The notes under the pieces were generated by a model. The model had not been told where the DNA came from and searched no databases. It saw only the letters and a list, made by a program, of their open reading frames with translations. 64,000 bases of DNA from Saccopteryx bilineata (Eukaryota; Chordata; Mammalia; Chiroptera; Emballonuridae): the NCBI RefSeq assembly GCF_036850765.1, contig NC_089496.1, positions 49,466,113 to 49,530,112 of the forward strand. Reading direction: 5' to 3'. This document shows positions 37,005 through 49,416 of this stretch, piece by piece. The position numbers were made by a program, and so were the translations under genes. How positions within the stretch are numbered: position 1 is the first letter of the stretch; every line of letters starts with the position of its first letter.

Positions 37005-37195
37005 AATAACAATAGCTACTTTTATTGAGTGCGTTCCTTGTGCCAGGTAGGCCTATGGGGCTCTCATGCTCATCTTCAAAGTTTTTCTGCAACCTAGGAG
37101 GCACTAACCCCGCTCTTTTTTGATGAAGAAACTGAGATTCTGAAATGTTTAATAGCCAGCCTCAGGCCAAAGAGCTAATTAAGAGTTGAAATTCT
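37005..37195 (-). repeat. MIR fragment
   Basis: Reverse-strand MIR: ATAGCTACTTTTATTGAGTG, then CTTGTGCCAGGTAGG, then GATGAAGAAACTGAGATTC, then CAGGCCAAAGAGCTAATTAAG. Confidence 0.85.
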
Positions 37196-38371
37196 GAACT
37201 TCCTGATTAAAAAGCCACATGTCCTTTCTCTCCCATCCACCACCATCCCTCCCCTCCAACCAGGGCAATTCTGGGATAGTATGTATGAGTGTTTCTAGAC
37301 ATTTGCAAGTGAGAAGTGCCATTTGAGTTTATAGAGTGAAGAACAACCAAACATTCTGAAGGAGCAATAATGGCGACATGTCCACAAAACCCCCCCAGTT
37401 TTGGTGCGAGTAGTAGAAACACAATAAAAACGTGAATTATACTTCCTGTCTCTGAAGTTCACAAGTCTTAGCAAGTTTAAACTCATACCAGATTGTAGCC
37501 TTGGGCGTGCAGCCTAAGTATCTGTCACCATGATGCCAGAGTGGATGAAGAAGACGTATCTGTTACCCTTGCATCAGTTGGAGCTTGGAGACAGTGCCTC
37601 TCCTCGCCAAGAAATTATGAATACACAAAGAAAATGGGATGGTTGCTGGGACAGAGCCACTGTCATTGTCTCTGCTTCCACAGATGGATAGAAATACACG
37701 TTCATGTGATGGGGGCCTGTCTCTTCCTTATAATAGTGGCTGATGAAGTGGAAGCATTGGTTTGGGGTAGCGCTCCTCGGAGATTAGATACAGGAGTCGG
37801 GGGGTCACGTAGGCACGGATTTCAGCGGTTCTGTGAACTCAGTTCACCCTCCTTGGAGGTTATAGGGGCACTTGTGCAATTGCTGTTGCCCAGTTGCTTT
37901 CCTGCTGTTTGTCTAAGAAGCAGATGCATTTACAGATTTGAGTGAAATTTGGAATAGATATTGAGAGCTGGTGGAAAAAACGAGCCCAGTCGATTAAATC
38001 TCATCTCACTGTGTCCTTGTGAAACCCAATCATTCCTTTTATTCTGTTTTTCCTCTTCCTTTATTCTCTTAAAGGTCTGTCTCACGAGGAGCTTCTTTTA
38101 TCTCCCAAAAGTCTCAGGAAAGATACCCATTTTATTAAACACTGAAGAATGTTCCAGCTGTTTCCACTGTCCTCTTTCCATCTTTCCATCCATCACTTGT
38201 GTCTACACCCTGCCGGTCATTGATTAATTTAACAATGATTGACTGTCTCCCATGTGTTAAACACTATATATTGGGCATTAGGTGCTCAGAGAGGAAGGGG
38301 ATTTCACTGTTTCTCTTCAGACAGTTACAATCGATTGGCTTGGGTGTGTTCATTAAAAATAAACCACAGCC

Positions 38372-38540
38372 CTGGTCGCATGGCTCTTTCGGTTGGAGCA
38401 TCATCCGGATGCGCCAGGGTTGCAGGTTCGATCCCCAGCTGTGGACACGTGTGGGAGTCAACCGATGGACGCATGGAAGGGTGGAGCATTGGGTCAATGT
38501 TTCTTTCTCTTTCTCCCTTCCTCTCTAAAAAATAGAAGAA
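38372..38540 (+). mobile_element. Family D tRNA SINE
   Basis: Head GCCCTGGTCGCATGGCTC with GGTTCGATCCCCAG, a short body with GTGGGAGTCAACCGATGGAC, and a TC-rich then A-rich tail. It has no clear TSD. Confidence 0.75.
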
Positions 38541-38579
38541 TACATAGAAATAAATAAGTAAACCTTAAATCAATCTTTT

Positions 38580-38990
38580 GCCACGATTTTTGTGTGCTAA
38601 ATATAAGATAATATATGTGTGCCAACTATAAGAAATATGAACACAAAAAAGTTCAGATATATTGGAAAATAGAAATAATTATGCAACTCAAAGATAACCA
38701 CTATTGGTCTGATTTGCTATAGTTCCTTCTAATCTTTTTTTTTTTCTTCATATCAACATGTAGTTACATGACTAGATAGAACCACACTTTCTATGTAGTT
38801 TTGAAGCCTGGTTATTTTCATTTAGTATTATATTGTGAACATGTCTCCATTTCATTAAAAAGTCATTGAAAAATAATTTTTAATAGTTACATAATATTCT
38901 ATCAGCACACCATAATTTATTTAATCATTTCTTTATCTTAAAAATTAATATTGTTTCAATTTTAGATATAGTGAATGAAACAACACATTT
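38580..38990 (+). repeat. Ancient LINE-like remnant
   Basis: AT-rich sequence with GAACATGTCTCCATTTCATT, then CATAATATTCTATCAGCACACC, then ATAATTTATTTAATCATTTC is typical of old mammalian L1 3' regions. Orientation and subfamily are not determined. Confidence 0.45.
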
Positions 38991-39007
38991 TTGAAAATTA
39001 ATCTTTC

Positions 39008-39384
39008 TTTTTTTTTTTTTTTTTGGATTTTTCTGAAGTTGGAAACGGGAAGGCAGTCAGACAGACTCCTGCATGCACCCGACCAGGATCCACCTGGCAT
39101 GCCCACCATGGGGTGATGCTCTGCCCATCTGGGGCATCGCTCTGTTGCAACCAGAGCCATTCTAGCACGTGAGGCAGAGGCCACAGAGCCATCCTCAGCA
39201 CCTGGGCCAACTTTGCTCCAATGGAGCCTCGGCTGCGGGAGGGGAAGAGAGAGATAGAGAGGAAGGAGAGGGGGAGGGGTAGAGAAGCAGATGGGCGCTT
39301 CTCCTGTGTTCCCTGGCCGGGAATCGAATCTGGGACTCCTGCATGCCAGGCCGACACTCTACCACTGAGCCAACCGGCCAGGGC
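39008..39384 (-). mobile_element. Family A SINE, full length, intermediate subfamily
   Basis: Minus-strand copy from the poly-A tail (poly-T 39008-39025) to the head (CAACCGGCCAGGGC). The body has a single CCACCATGGGG motif, without the internal duplication of the youngest copies. I see no convincing TSD. Confidence 0.88.
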
Positions 39385-39468
39385 TCCATGATTTTATGAT
39401 TATTTACTTGGGCTAACCTCATAAAAGGATAATTAGTGAGTCAAGGAGACAAACATTTTAAGGGAGGG

Positions 39469-39503
<35 letters not shown>

Positions 39504-39511
39504 TGTGTGTA
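39469..39511 (+). repeat. (GT)n microsatellite
   Basis: About 21 GT units with one TATGT interruption. Confidence 0.95.
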
Positions 39512-39617
39512 TTGCTAATATACCTCACATAGGTGATGTCCTAATTTGCAGTCCAATCAGCAGTACCTATGTGGATATTTTTCTGCCTCAAAACTGTTTC
39601 CCATTTGAGAATATTGT

Positions 39618-39993
39618 GGCCCTGGCCAGTTGGCTCATTGGTAGAGTGTCAGCCTGGCATGTGAATGACCCGAGTCCAATTCCTGGTCAGGGCACACAGG
39701 AGAAGTGCCCATCTCCTTCCCCACCCCTCCCCTTCTTGCTCTTCTCTCTATCTTCTCCTCCTGCAGCCATGGCTCAATTGGAACAAGTTGGCCCCAGGCA
39801 CTGAGGATAGCTCTATGGCTTCCATCTCAGGTGCTAAGAAGAGCTTGGTTGCTGAACAACACAACAATGTCCCAGATGGGCAGAGCATTGCGCCCCTAGT
39901 GGGCCTGCCAGGTGGGTCCAAGTCAGGGCACATGTGGAGTCTGTCTCAGCTTCCCCTCCTCTTACTGAACACACACACAAAAAAGAAAAGAAA
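39618..39993 (+). mobile_element. Family A SINE, older subfamily
   Basis: Head GGCCCTGGCCAGTTGGCTCA, diverged box B GAGTCCAATTCC, CT-rich part, body with a single CCCCTAGTGGGC motif, and tail CACACACACAAAAAAGAAAA. It lies only 233 bp from the minus-strand copy at 39008-39384, making an inverted SINE pair. Confidence 0.85.
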
Positions 39994-41213
39994 ATCTTGT
40001 TTTCACTCTCATTTAGCTTCCGAAACTGAACATTTTTCCTACGTTTACTGGTCAACTGTGTTTCTTCTGTAAATGGTGTTTTTGTTTCTCATTTTCATAT
40101 GAAGTGGTTCAAGTCCTACTGAAGTATGTGTGCACGAAGGATATTAATCTGCTAGTTATGTGAAGGTATGTTTTCAAAAACACTGGGGAAAAAAAGATGC
40201 CTGTGTGCCCTCTGACCTCGGTGCATACACTGCATGTTGGATGATGGCAGAGTTTGTCAAAATCCTGTGTCTTCTTCCAAACATTGCTCCTCAAATCTTG
40301 ATCCAAGCATATTAACAAAGAGAAAAATGAGTCAACGTTGTCAGCTCCCAAGTTTAATTAGTCCAAGCCTTTTCTGTATTTGCACTCTTCTCTTTCTGTC
40401 TCTGACCCCTCCATCTGGAGAGGGTGTGACCTTCTGTACCTGCGCAGTTCCTGGAGTCTCTGCAGTGCCCGACTCCATCCTGTCCCCGTGGCCGTGGCCG
40501 GGGGCGCTGCAGCCTCCCACCCTCCCCGCCTCACCCCGGCCTCTCTCTCTCCCTCGCCTCCCAGTGCGGAGTGTGTGAGTTGCTTTCCTGGCCTGACCTT
40601 GTGTTCAGGCTCCTGCTCCCTTCTCTTCCTGCCTCTTCTATGTTTTGCATTTTGAGTTTCTTGTGGACACAGGCTCAGTGTACTTCACACCTTTGAGTGC
40701 AGTGTCTTGCACGTAAAAAGAATAGAAAACATTTGACTAAATGCCTGGTCTTAACCATTTTTGATTTGAGCATTTCTGTTCTTGAAAATGAATTATGTGA
40801 TCCAGATCTTTCTGTCTTCCTGCTTGGGTCTTTGTTTCAGTCTATTCACTTTTTCCGTTCAGCGAACATGGTGGCGTGAAGGATTTATAGTAAATCCATG
40901 GAGGAAGAGAATCCGATCTAAAGCATTAAAGAATACCGTTGGGGAGACTTCAGAATAGCTGTGTGAACAAGAAGGGGAGGGGCGGGGTGGGCTTTGGCCC
41001 CTCACAGCCTCATAAGGTGACAAGTATAGGATTGTATCTTCTGCGTTGTGGAAAGAGGAGAAAGGAACTATGCATTAATGAAAGTAAAAGGAAATATCCT
41101 ATTTTGTCAGTGAAATAGAAAAAGGTACTGTTGTCCTAGCATTTTAGAATATTTCCAGAATTTTTTGTCTTTTTCTCTATTATTATCCTGGAGAACTTTC
41201 CCCCCCAGTTTTT

Positions 41214-41290
41214 ATTATTTTATGCTTTTAATTTAAGTTTACATAATATTATTTTGTGTTAGTTTCAGGTGTACCGCATCGTGGGCAGAG
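41214..41290 (-). repeat. L1 3' UTR fragment
   Basis: TTTTGTGTTAGTTTCAGGTG then TACCGCATCGTGGGCAG is the reverse complement of the common L1 3' UTR, also seen at 31790-31830. Confidence 0.6.
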
Positions 41291-42232
41291 GAGGACTTAT
41301 TTATTTTTGATTGATACCTGTGGGTCTCCTCCTCTCTCTGTTGCTCCGTTTCTGCTGCATGGTGTCATCCCCCTCCCCCACCCACGCCACCACCCCTTCT
41401 CTCCTCCTCGCTGCTTCCACGGTCCTCTCCCAGCCTCTCCCAGTCCGCTTGAAGCCGTTCCTCTTGGATTCTCTTCGGTATCTCGGCACAATAGCCTCTT
41501 TTAATAAAACAACATCATTCATGTTCGTTGCTATCTTGGTCTCTCTTTGAATAACCATCCCAGAGTGCTGTACACACTAGATCGTCAGGAAATATCTTTT
41601 GAATGAATTGCTTACACATTTTAGTACCTTTAAAATGTCATTCAAATGTTCGATTTGGAGGGTGGCAGCCCTTCTGTGGTCCCGTGAATGGCTTCAATTA
41701 CCACCGTTTCCTTTGAGAGGAATTTTAAATGGTACCACTTGTTTGTGTGAGCAGCAGTCTGTTTGGATCCCAGGGAGTGTTGGTCCTTCCAGAGATTGGG
41801 GGATACCAAACCACAAACGCAGGAGGAGATTACTTCCCACATACACGTGCAGCATCGCCTTCTGAAGCCCGGCCGTGAGCCTCCCCTGAGTCATCACAGT
41901 GAGTCATCTCCCACACACACCTAAACCCTCTAGCTGTGCTTGAAAAGAGCCAGCTTGAAGGATGGAGCAGCTTCGACGGTTTAGAAAGGGGGTGGGATCT
42001 GGAGCCCCATGAAATGCGGAAACCACTACCTCTCTCACTTAACTCTACACACGACGCTTTTTTTCTCCAGGGCCTCTCTTCTGTTCTCTGTGACACACAT
42101 AATAGAATCAGACAATGTGATCCCAGCTAACAATATTACATCCCAAATGTCCCATGCAAGGACTTTTCTAAATATTGCTGCAGTTAAACAAAAGAAAAAA
42201 CTGATACATTCATAATGAATGAAAACACATTT

Positions 42233-42236
<4 letters not shown>

Positions 42237-42271
<35 letters not shown>

Positions 42272-42282
42272 CGCGCGCGCGT
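42237..42282 (+). repeat. Compound (GT)n(GC)n microsatellite
   Basis: About 13 GT units pass directly into about 10 GC units. The whole 46 bp is alternating purine and pyrimidine. Confidence 0.95.
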
Positions 42283-43042
42283 TGCAGGGTACCTGTTTCA
42301 TTTTTGGGCTGATTAAATATAAATTTGTAATGTGGTCAAATATTATTAAAAGCAGTGACTCATGACAAAGGACTATCCTTTGGTCCTGTTATAAGAACTA
42401 AACTTCAATAATAAAAAAACTACTTTTTAATTTCAAAATGAGTATGAAAAATTCCTCTGACCTCATTGATTCCGATACCGATCTTAACGTTTTGCATTCT
42501 TTAATTTGACAAAACCAGCTTTTACCATCCCTTTCATATTTCTGTTGTGGGGCTGTGTTGACGGTAGGGCTCCTCACTGCTGAGTTGAGGACTGTGATTG
42601 GTAGATGACAGGAATGACTGTTCCTGACACTGGTGGGAAATGTGTGTCTTTTCAGTTTCAAGTTCAAGAAGAGGAAAGGAGGGGGACTCTTGAGAATTTG
42701 GGGTTTTGTTATTAGGTTCTCAGCATCCACAATATTCATAAACAAAGGACACAGCTGTCTTTAATAACCAAGCCTACTAACCGAGAAAATAGAACACGTG
42801 CCAGAGAACATCAGGCTGCAAGAAGACCGTTTCCAACACAGAAAAAATTTCCATATATTGAAGCAAGATTTCAAACTGGATGTTTACCCGAAACTTCAAT
42901 CATGAGGTAAAATCATGTGACCATGCACTAAGATAAAAATGGAATGAAGTTGTTAGTATTTTTTAAAGTTTTACCTTTGTTATTATATTGTTCTGAATGA
43001 TTTTAGGCATGAAAATATGTTCTGTATCCCATAGGGAGCATT

Positions 43043-43358
43043 TTATTTTATTTTTTTGAGAGAGAGATAGAGAGAGACAGGAAGGGAGAGAGATGAGAAG
43101 CAGCAACTCATAGTTCTTATTGTTGTATCACTTTAGTTGTTCATTGATTGCTTCTCATACTGCCTTGACCAGGGCGGGAGGTAAGCTCAAGCCAAGCCAG
43201 TGATCCCTTGCTCAAGCCATCAACCATGGGATCATGTCTATGACCCCATACTCAACCCATTGACCGCACATTCAAGCTGGCAACCTCAAGGTTTCAAACC
43301 TGGGACCTCAAATCCCAGGTCAATGCCCTATCCACTACACCTCCAGTGGTCAGGCCCT
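43043..43358 (-). mobile_element. Family C SINE, full length
   Basis: Minus-strand head GGCCTGACCACTGGAGGTGT with a diverged tRNA part, a body with repeated 'caagcc/tgacc' segments, and a GA-rich then T-rich end. The TSD TAGGGAGCATT is at 43032-43042 and 43359-43369. Confidence 0.88.
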
Positions 43359-43390
43359 TAGGGAGCATTGTTGTGGGCAAAAGCATTGGC

Positions 43391-43510
43391 TTGACCTGAG
43401 CTATCCAATGTGGTCACCATGAGGCACGTGGAGCATTGAGTACTTGAAATGTGGCTCGTCTGAAAGAAGACTGTTTGTATGAAATATATACTGGAAGTTA
43501 AATACACAGC
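43391..43510 (+). repeat. Ancient interspersed repeat, plus orientation
   Basis: CTATCCAATGTGGTCACCAT, then GAGTACTTGAAATGTGGCTC is a well-known mammalian repeat start. A fuller inverted copy is at 44155-44510. I cannot name the family with certainty. Confidence 0.6.
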
Positions 43511-44154
43511 GAGTCGGTAAAAAAAACAACAACATGGGGAACCATTTCTTGGCAAAAAATACCCAGGGACTTCATGTTTTCTTCCTCTAACTATAACATA
43601 CACAACGTTATAGCAAACAGGACCTGCAAAGCTGTTCCATTCGTAGAGGGTTTTATGCAAAACTAAAAGGATAAGGATCTTTTGCTTCTTGTTGTAGAAA
43701 CAAAATAGAAGATTCTTAGAGGAACTTCAGGGCTTTGGAGCCCAAAACACTCCTATCCCCATTTTTTCTCTTTTTCCAATAAAAGAAGTCCCCAATGGTT
43801 CTAAGGGTTTCATGGGAAGCTGTGTACAAAGTGCCCTGCTTAGGAACCAGCATTCAGAAGACGCCCTCCCTTTTCTGTGGGTCTGAGTGCTTTTTAGTTA
43901 TAGTCCTTTCCATGGTAACCTGTTTGAACTTGGGACATTTATTTCTATCTCAAACCTAAATATTTAAAACCGAAGTTTTCTCTTTGCCTTCCAATGCCAG
44001 CGCCTTTCCTTTTGCTCATACGGAGCTAGTATTTTGAAGTCTGAGTCATTCTTTCTCTTCCTTTAAGGGGGCTGCTACCCTTTCTGTAGAACTTCTTTAT
44101 GATGGGGAGGTCTAAGCACCATTCGAGTAACACTCTGACCCTGCTGTGTTCTCT

Positions 44155-44510
44155 GGGAATATAATGTGAGTCACATATGCAATTTTTAATTTTCTAGTAG
44201 CCACATTATAAGAAGAAGAAGGAGGAAAAAAACCTCAGGTGAGATGAATTTTAATAATACAATTCATTTAATAATACTGGGTTTAATAATATTTAACTCA
44301 TTGTATTAAAAAGATTATTATTTCAATAGATAGAATTATAAAAATATACACGGGATGTTTTATATTCTTTTCACTTTTTTTCCTACTTGCTGTGTGTCTA
44401 ACTTCCAGTGAGGATTTCACACAAACAGCCCTGCTTATAGCAGAGCCACATTTCAGGTACTCGTTAGCACATGTGGCTCGTGACGACCCCATTGGACAGC
44501 ACAGGTCTGT
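44155..44510 (-). repeat. Ancient interspersed repeat, same family, minus orientation
   Basis: It begins ATATAATGTGAGTCACATAT with TTTTCTAGTAGCCACATTA and ends GCACATGTGGCTCGTGACG then ATTGGACAGCAC, the reverse of the family also seen at 43391. Confidence 0.65.
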
Positions 44511-44639
44511 CCAATGCTGAGAGGTTGGGGAGGACCAGGTCCCATGTTGCCCCTCAACACGATCTTCACTCCGGACACGTTGCTAGCCTGTCTGTGGTCT
44601 GCATGGTTCATGGTTGACACCGTGCTAAGAAAGCACGTT

Positions 44640-45245
44640 AATAACCAGTCAGCGTGATCCTTCTAAGGGTTCGCCTCCCTCATCTCTGAGCCCTCCAAGG
44701 TCCCCCTTCGTTTTCAGAGTTAACGTCAAAGCTCTTCCCCACCTTATTCTCCAAGAATCCCCCCTCCCACAAACCTTTGCAGACACACTGGGTTACTTAC
44801 AGTTCCTCCCACCTGCCAGGCACATGCTCACCTGAGGCTTTTTTGTATTTCTAGAACCAAACCTCTGCCGGGAATGTTCTTCCCTGGATGGCCAGGTCTG
44901 GCTCCTTCATCTCCTTCAAGGCTTGGCTTGAATGGCACCTTTCCAGCGAGGTCTTTCCTAACCAATACTATCTAAAATAGTGACCCTACTTTGCTACCAA
45001 GTCTCTCTGCCACCTGATACTCCTTATCGAATCAACCTTGTTCATTTTATTGCCATCCGATACACTTATTTTTCCTGTCTCCCCCCCACACACACACATG
45101 GAATTACATGCTCCATTAAAATAGGGACATGCTTTTATTCATTGCTGTGTTCCCACTACCTAAAATGGAGCTCAGCACAGAGTAGGAGCTCAAGAAATGT
45201 ATGCTGAATGGATGAACGGATGAATGGATGAGTAAATGAATAACA
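44640..45245 (+). repeat. L2 LINE 3' end
   Basis: A clear L2 3' region: AACCAGTCAGCGTGATCC, CTCTGAGCCCTCCAAGG, CTGCCGGGAATGTTCTTCCC, CTTCAAGGCTTGGCTTGAAT, then GCTCAGCACAGAGTAGGAGC and a terminal GAATGGATGAACGGATGAA. Confidence 0.88.
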
Positions 45246-45759
45246 ATACCAAACATTTGGTATTTCTAAGAAGGCAGAATTTTAATCATAGCATTTACCA
45301 ACAATTGATGAACAATTTGTGCAGGTCCTAAATACCACCCTGGCCAGGATAAATGGATTTGCTTTGTTACATTTGGAAAACATAATTGAACCGTCTCTGC
45401 ATAAACTTTGCTCTGGTTAGGGGGCCCACTAATGGATTGTACCATCACTGTTCAGGTCAGCTAGACCCTCGCGGGAGTCTGGTCAGTGCCCTCAAACACA
45501 GCGTGGTTCACTTTTAAGTGGTGACTTGATGGAATGTCAGAGCAGATTCCAATACACGAGTTCTTGAATGCTTTTCCTTCTTTGGAAATAGATTCTCAGG
45601 AATTCTCAAAATTTAGCAACTCTCAACTTGAATATGTAACGGAGGGCAGGTTGGATTACCTCCTCTGTCTTGACAAACCCGCAAACCCTTCAGACACAGG
45701 CCTCTCCCGTTCCGTTTCAGCAGCGTCCTTGAGATGTGCACAGGGTCCAGGCGCAGTGG

Positions 45760-45915
45760 GACGAGGGGTGGTTGTTGTTGGCTGGGTCCGCGTGGGGAGC
45801 AGCGCTAACCATGGGCTCGCGCAGCCAAACGGTGTGATGCGATCCCGGCGGCCGAGGGCCTGGCAGACAGATGGCCGGGTCTGGCGCACTGGCTGCCGGC
45901 TCCTCGGAGGCAAGG
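45760..45915. promoter_or_regulatory. Small CpG-dense cluster of unknown role
   Basis: By eye about 16-18 CpG dinucleotides occur in roughly 190 bp around this block, in a region that is otherwise CpG-poor, and the cluster is not part of a SINE. It could be an intronic regulatory element or alternative promoter, or chance. No core promoter or transcript evidence is visible. Confidence 0.3.
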
Positions 45916-47309
45916 CCAAGGCTAATGTAGCAGCCAAAGGACTTTCTTTTCTCTTGCTCCTTGTTGTTTTTTTTCCCCTCCTCAGCAGGAGGGAAGTCTC
46001 CTGGGTCAGAGGGCTCTCTCAGGACTTTGTGACTTGTAGTCTGAGGTTTGCAAGGAGCTCTCGCCGTCTCCCTCCCCCCCCCCCCCCCCTGCTCTCAGTC
46101 CCTGAACGAACGTAAAGTTGGCAGGGGCTGTAAATATATTTCACACTAAGTCATTCTTTCTAGCTGCGGAATGGCCTCTTATCACTCATTCTCTCACATG
46201 TTCCCAGGGAGGAAATCAGACCTTTGTAGATAGCTCAAGAGTCAGAACTCAAGATGGAAGTTTCTAGGTGATGAGTCCCATATTGACTGCGTTTTTCTCG
46301 TCTGAGCACCGGGGACTCAGTGGTTTTCATGTGCTGAGAACATGTAATCCGGTGAATAAGAATTCAGAATTCTAAGTCAAAATGGTTTTGTCGGTAGTTT
46401 AAAGCTTCGTAACATCGTCTTGGATTAAAACCAACAACTCAAATTTTAAAAAGATATGTCTTTATTCCATGCAAAAGAATCAAGCATATGAAGGTGTGCT
46501 CTTGAACCTGGCTTCTCGCATGTAATAATTATTATACTTTCAAATGTTTTATTGTGCGAAAAAGTCTTGACGTAGTTACTGCTTTATACTGTCTGAGCGC
46601 TTACAACTGGTACAAGTGGCAGGAACTTCTGAAGTCATTCTGAGGAAGGACCTCTTGTTTTGAGATTAATTTTCCATTTGTCTTAAAGAGACTTTTCCTT
46701 CTGGGACCCTCCATTCAGACCTTACAATCTAGGTGAGAACACAGATGTCCTGTCTGCTGGCTACTCAGTTCCTGACTTGCCCACAGCCCTCATTGAACAA
46801 GGCCAATGCTTTTCAAAGGCTGAGGCCGAACCGTGCCTAACCTGGGCCCTGGGGGTGAGGAAGGGACCTCGGGGCATGGCAACCCATTTTACCCTCCAGT
46901 CTTTTTTTTTTTTAAACTTCTCCTAAATGCCTCTGAGTTCTCCCACTTTCTCAGAACTTCAAAGGTAACCACGGTTGGACGTAAGTTGGAGATCTCTGCA
47001 AACCCTCTAGCAGAGGGTGCCATACAGATCCAGACCTTCATGGTCAAGATCCGCTTGGATTTTGCATTTGTCTGGCGCAGATTGGTTAGTAACTGTGCTC
47101 GTCTTTTTGTGATCTGCCAAATGGCCCATTTGTAATCCTTTTCTGTAACAAACCCGTAAGTCCCCTAATAGTCACGTGCTGAGTGCCACGATGGGAGAAG
47201 AGAAGGTGGGAAGGAGAAGTAGGGAAAGCGTGAGTTTTTGGAGCTGTGTGGCTCAACGATGCCAAGTCTTGAGGGTCCTGTGACTCTGGCATGTGTTAGT
47301 GTAGTAGTT

Positions 47310-47480
47310 GAGACCATTCATTCATTCATTCATTCATGTATTAATAGATTTTTACTGGGGACCCTCTAGGACTGAGGGTGTGGCTCTGTTCTATGTGCTG
47401 GGAATGTGACAGTGAACTAAGAAGGTTAAAGGTCACCCTCATGAGGCTTACTTTCCAGTGGGGGAGGTAAGATATAGCCA
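47310..47480 (-). repeat. Ancient L2/MIR-type repeat with (ATTC)n end
   Basis: (ATTC)n at 47315-47337, then TCTATGTGCTGGGAATGTGA, CAGTGAACTAAGAAGG and CTCATGAGGCTTACTTTCCA is a very common mammalian ancient repeat in reverse. The subfamily is uncertain. Confidence 0.6.
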
Positions 47481-47759
47481 GCAGAAATAAGGGAAATATG
47501 TGTATGTCAGAGAGTGAAAAGCGCTAAAGAGAAAAATTAAACAGAAAGGAGGAAGAAAGAGTGCTGGATGGGGGTGGGTGGTGATTTCAAATAAGGGGAT
47601 TTATTGCCTCTCTTGTGTATTTGGGAGCATTGGATCCCAATCTCTACAGTTTATGACTAATAGACACTCACAGATTTGTTAAAAAAAAAAAAAAAGGAAC
47701 TCAAAATAATTAAGAAATCCCCAGAAATTTGTCTAGATCAGATAATAAACTTCAGTGCA

Positions 47760-48880
47760 TATAAATATCTAGATTTCATATTTTCCATTTCTGAACTGAC
47801 TGCTGACTCTTTGAGTTAGAGCCATTTCTAGTTGGTTGATTATTTTTAATGTGTATCTATTGATGATCGTGTGAATTTTTGTCCTGTGTTGTATTATTGG
47901 TAATGGTGTATTATATTCATTGATTTTCATATGTGAATTCAGTCTGGTCATGGTGTATAATCTCTTTTATATGTTGCTGGATTCAGTTTGCTAATATTTT
48001 GTCGAAGATTTTAGGGTCTATAATCATAAGGGATATTGGTCTAAAGTTTTCTTGTGATGTCTTTGGTTCTTGATCAGGATAATAGCTTCATAGACTGAGC
48101 TGGGAAGTGTTCTCTCCTGTTTTATTTTTTGGAAACCTTTGAGAAGGATTTATTTTAATTCTTCTTTAAACATTTGGTAGGATTCAACAGTGAAGCCATC
48201 TGGGCCTGGATTGTTCTTTGTGGGAAGTGTTTTGATTACTAATTCAATTTTTTTTCTTGTTATAGGTCTATTTAGATTTATTATTTCTTCTGGAGTCAGA
48301 GTCAGTAGTATGTGTGTGTCTAGGAATTTCCATTTCATGTAGATCATCTAGTTCGCTGGCACACAGTTAACTGTTCATAGTGTCCTCTTATAACCCTTTT
48401 CGTTTCTGCAAGGTTAGTAGCAATGTCCTCATTTCCATTCTTCAGTTGAGCAATTTGAGTCTTTTCTCTTTTGCTCCCGTTCAGGCTATAGCTAATGCTT
48501 TGTCAATTTTATTGAGCTTTTTAAAGAACATACATTTGGTTTCACTGAATTCTTCTATTTTTCTACTCTCTGTTTTATTTGTTTTCAATCTAGTCTTTAT
48601 TATTTTCTTTTTTATATGATTGCTTTAGATTTTATTGCTCCTCTTTAACTTTTTAAGGCAGAAGTTTCGGTTATAATTTGAAAGGCTTCATATTTTTTAA
48701 TATAGGTGGTTATAGGCATAAATTATTCTCTAAGCACTGTTTTGATTACATCCCATAAGTTTGGTATGTTGTATTTTTATTTATATTGACCTCAAAGCAT
48801 TTTCTAAATTTTTCTTCTATCTTCTTTGACCTACTTGTTTTAGAAGTGTGTTGTTTAATTCCCATATTCTTTATGGAAGA
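47760..48880 (-). repeat. L1 ORF2 fragment (endonuclease to RT start)
   Basis: Minus-strand translation of 48150-48347 holds the L1 ORF2 pre-RT/RT-start signature (NLNRPITRKKIELVIKTLP, then NNPGPDGFT). Flanking plus-strand text such as TTTGATTACATCCCATAAGT and GGTCTATAATCATAAGGGAT is typical L1 ORF2 antisense. It is truncated at both ends with broken frames. Confidence 0.88.
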
Positions 48881-49416
48881 GTGGAGTTTTTAGAAGTCCT
48901 CCCTCTACCATTCTAGGCTCTGTAAGCATTCTGGAATCATGTTATGTTACTTCTGCATTTCATCTTATCAACTTATTTTCTTTAAGCTCTAGGAACACCC
49001 TTGAGGTTAAATCTTTGTGTCCATAAGTTTTCCCCTAAGATAACACATTTTTAGGAATATATTTTCTGGGTCCAAAGATATTAATATTCTTACTTCTTTT
49101 TGTTATATTTTGCCAATTTGCATTCCACAAAAACTCTCAATTCACACTTTGGCCATTAGTATATATAAAGTTGCGTTTTCCTGCATGCTTAGCGTCTCTG
49201 GATATTATAACATACACTATTTTTTTTATTATGAAGTTAGAAAATACAGAGTTTTAATTCTGCCTTTTTTCTTATTTAGATAGACTAGTGTAACAAACAG
49301 GATAATGGCCAAAAATATGATCTCAATAAAAAGTTATGTTTTTTTCTGAAGTAATCATTGTATTCTACTCTATTTACAAAACACACAAATGGTAATTTCA
49401 CTTTAAAAACCTTAGA

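Noticed and set aside
40440..40575. Possible next BMPER exon because of a CTGCAG acceptor and an ATCCTGTCC string
   Set aside because: The translation lacks the cysteine spacing of the VWC3 second half and has no CCPxC end or donor in the right phase.
47760..48880. Reverse-transcriptase-like frame as a possible active element
   Set aside because: It is a truncated L1 ORF2 with stops and frameshifts and no 5' UTR or full RT domain.
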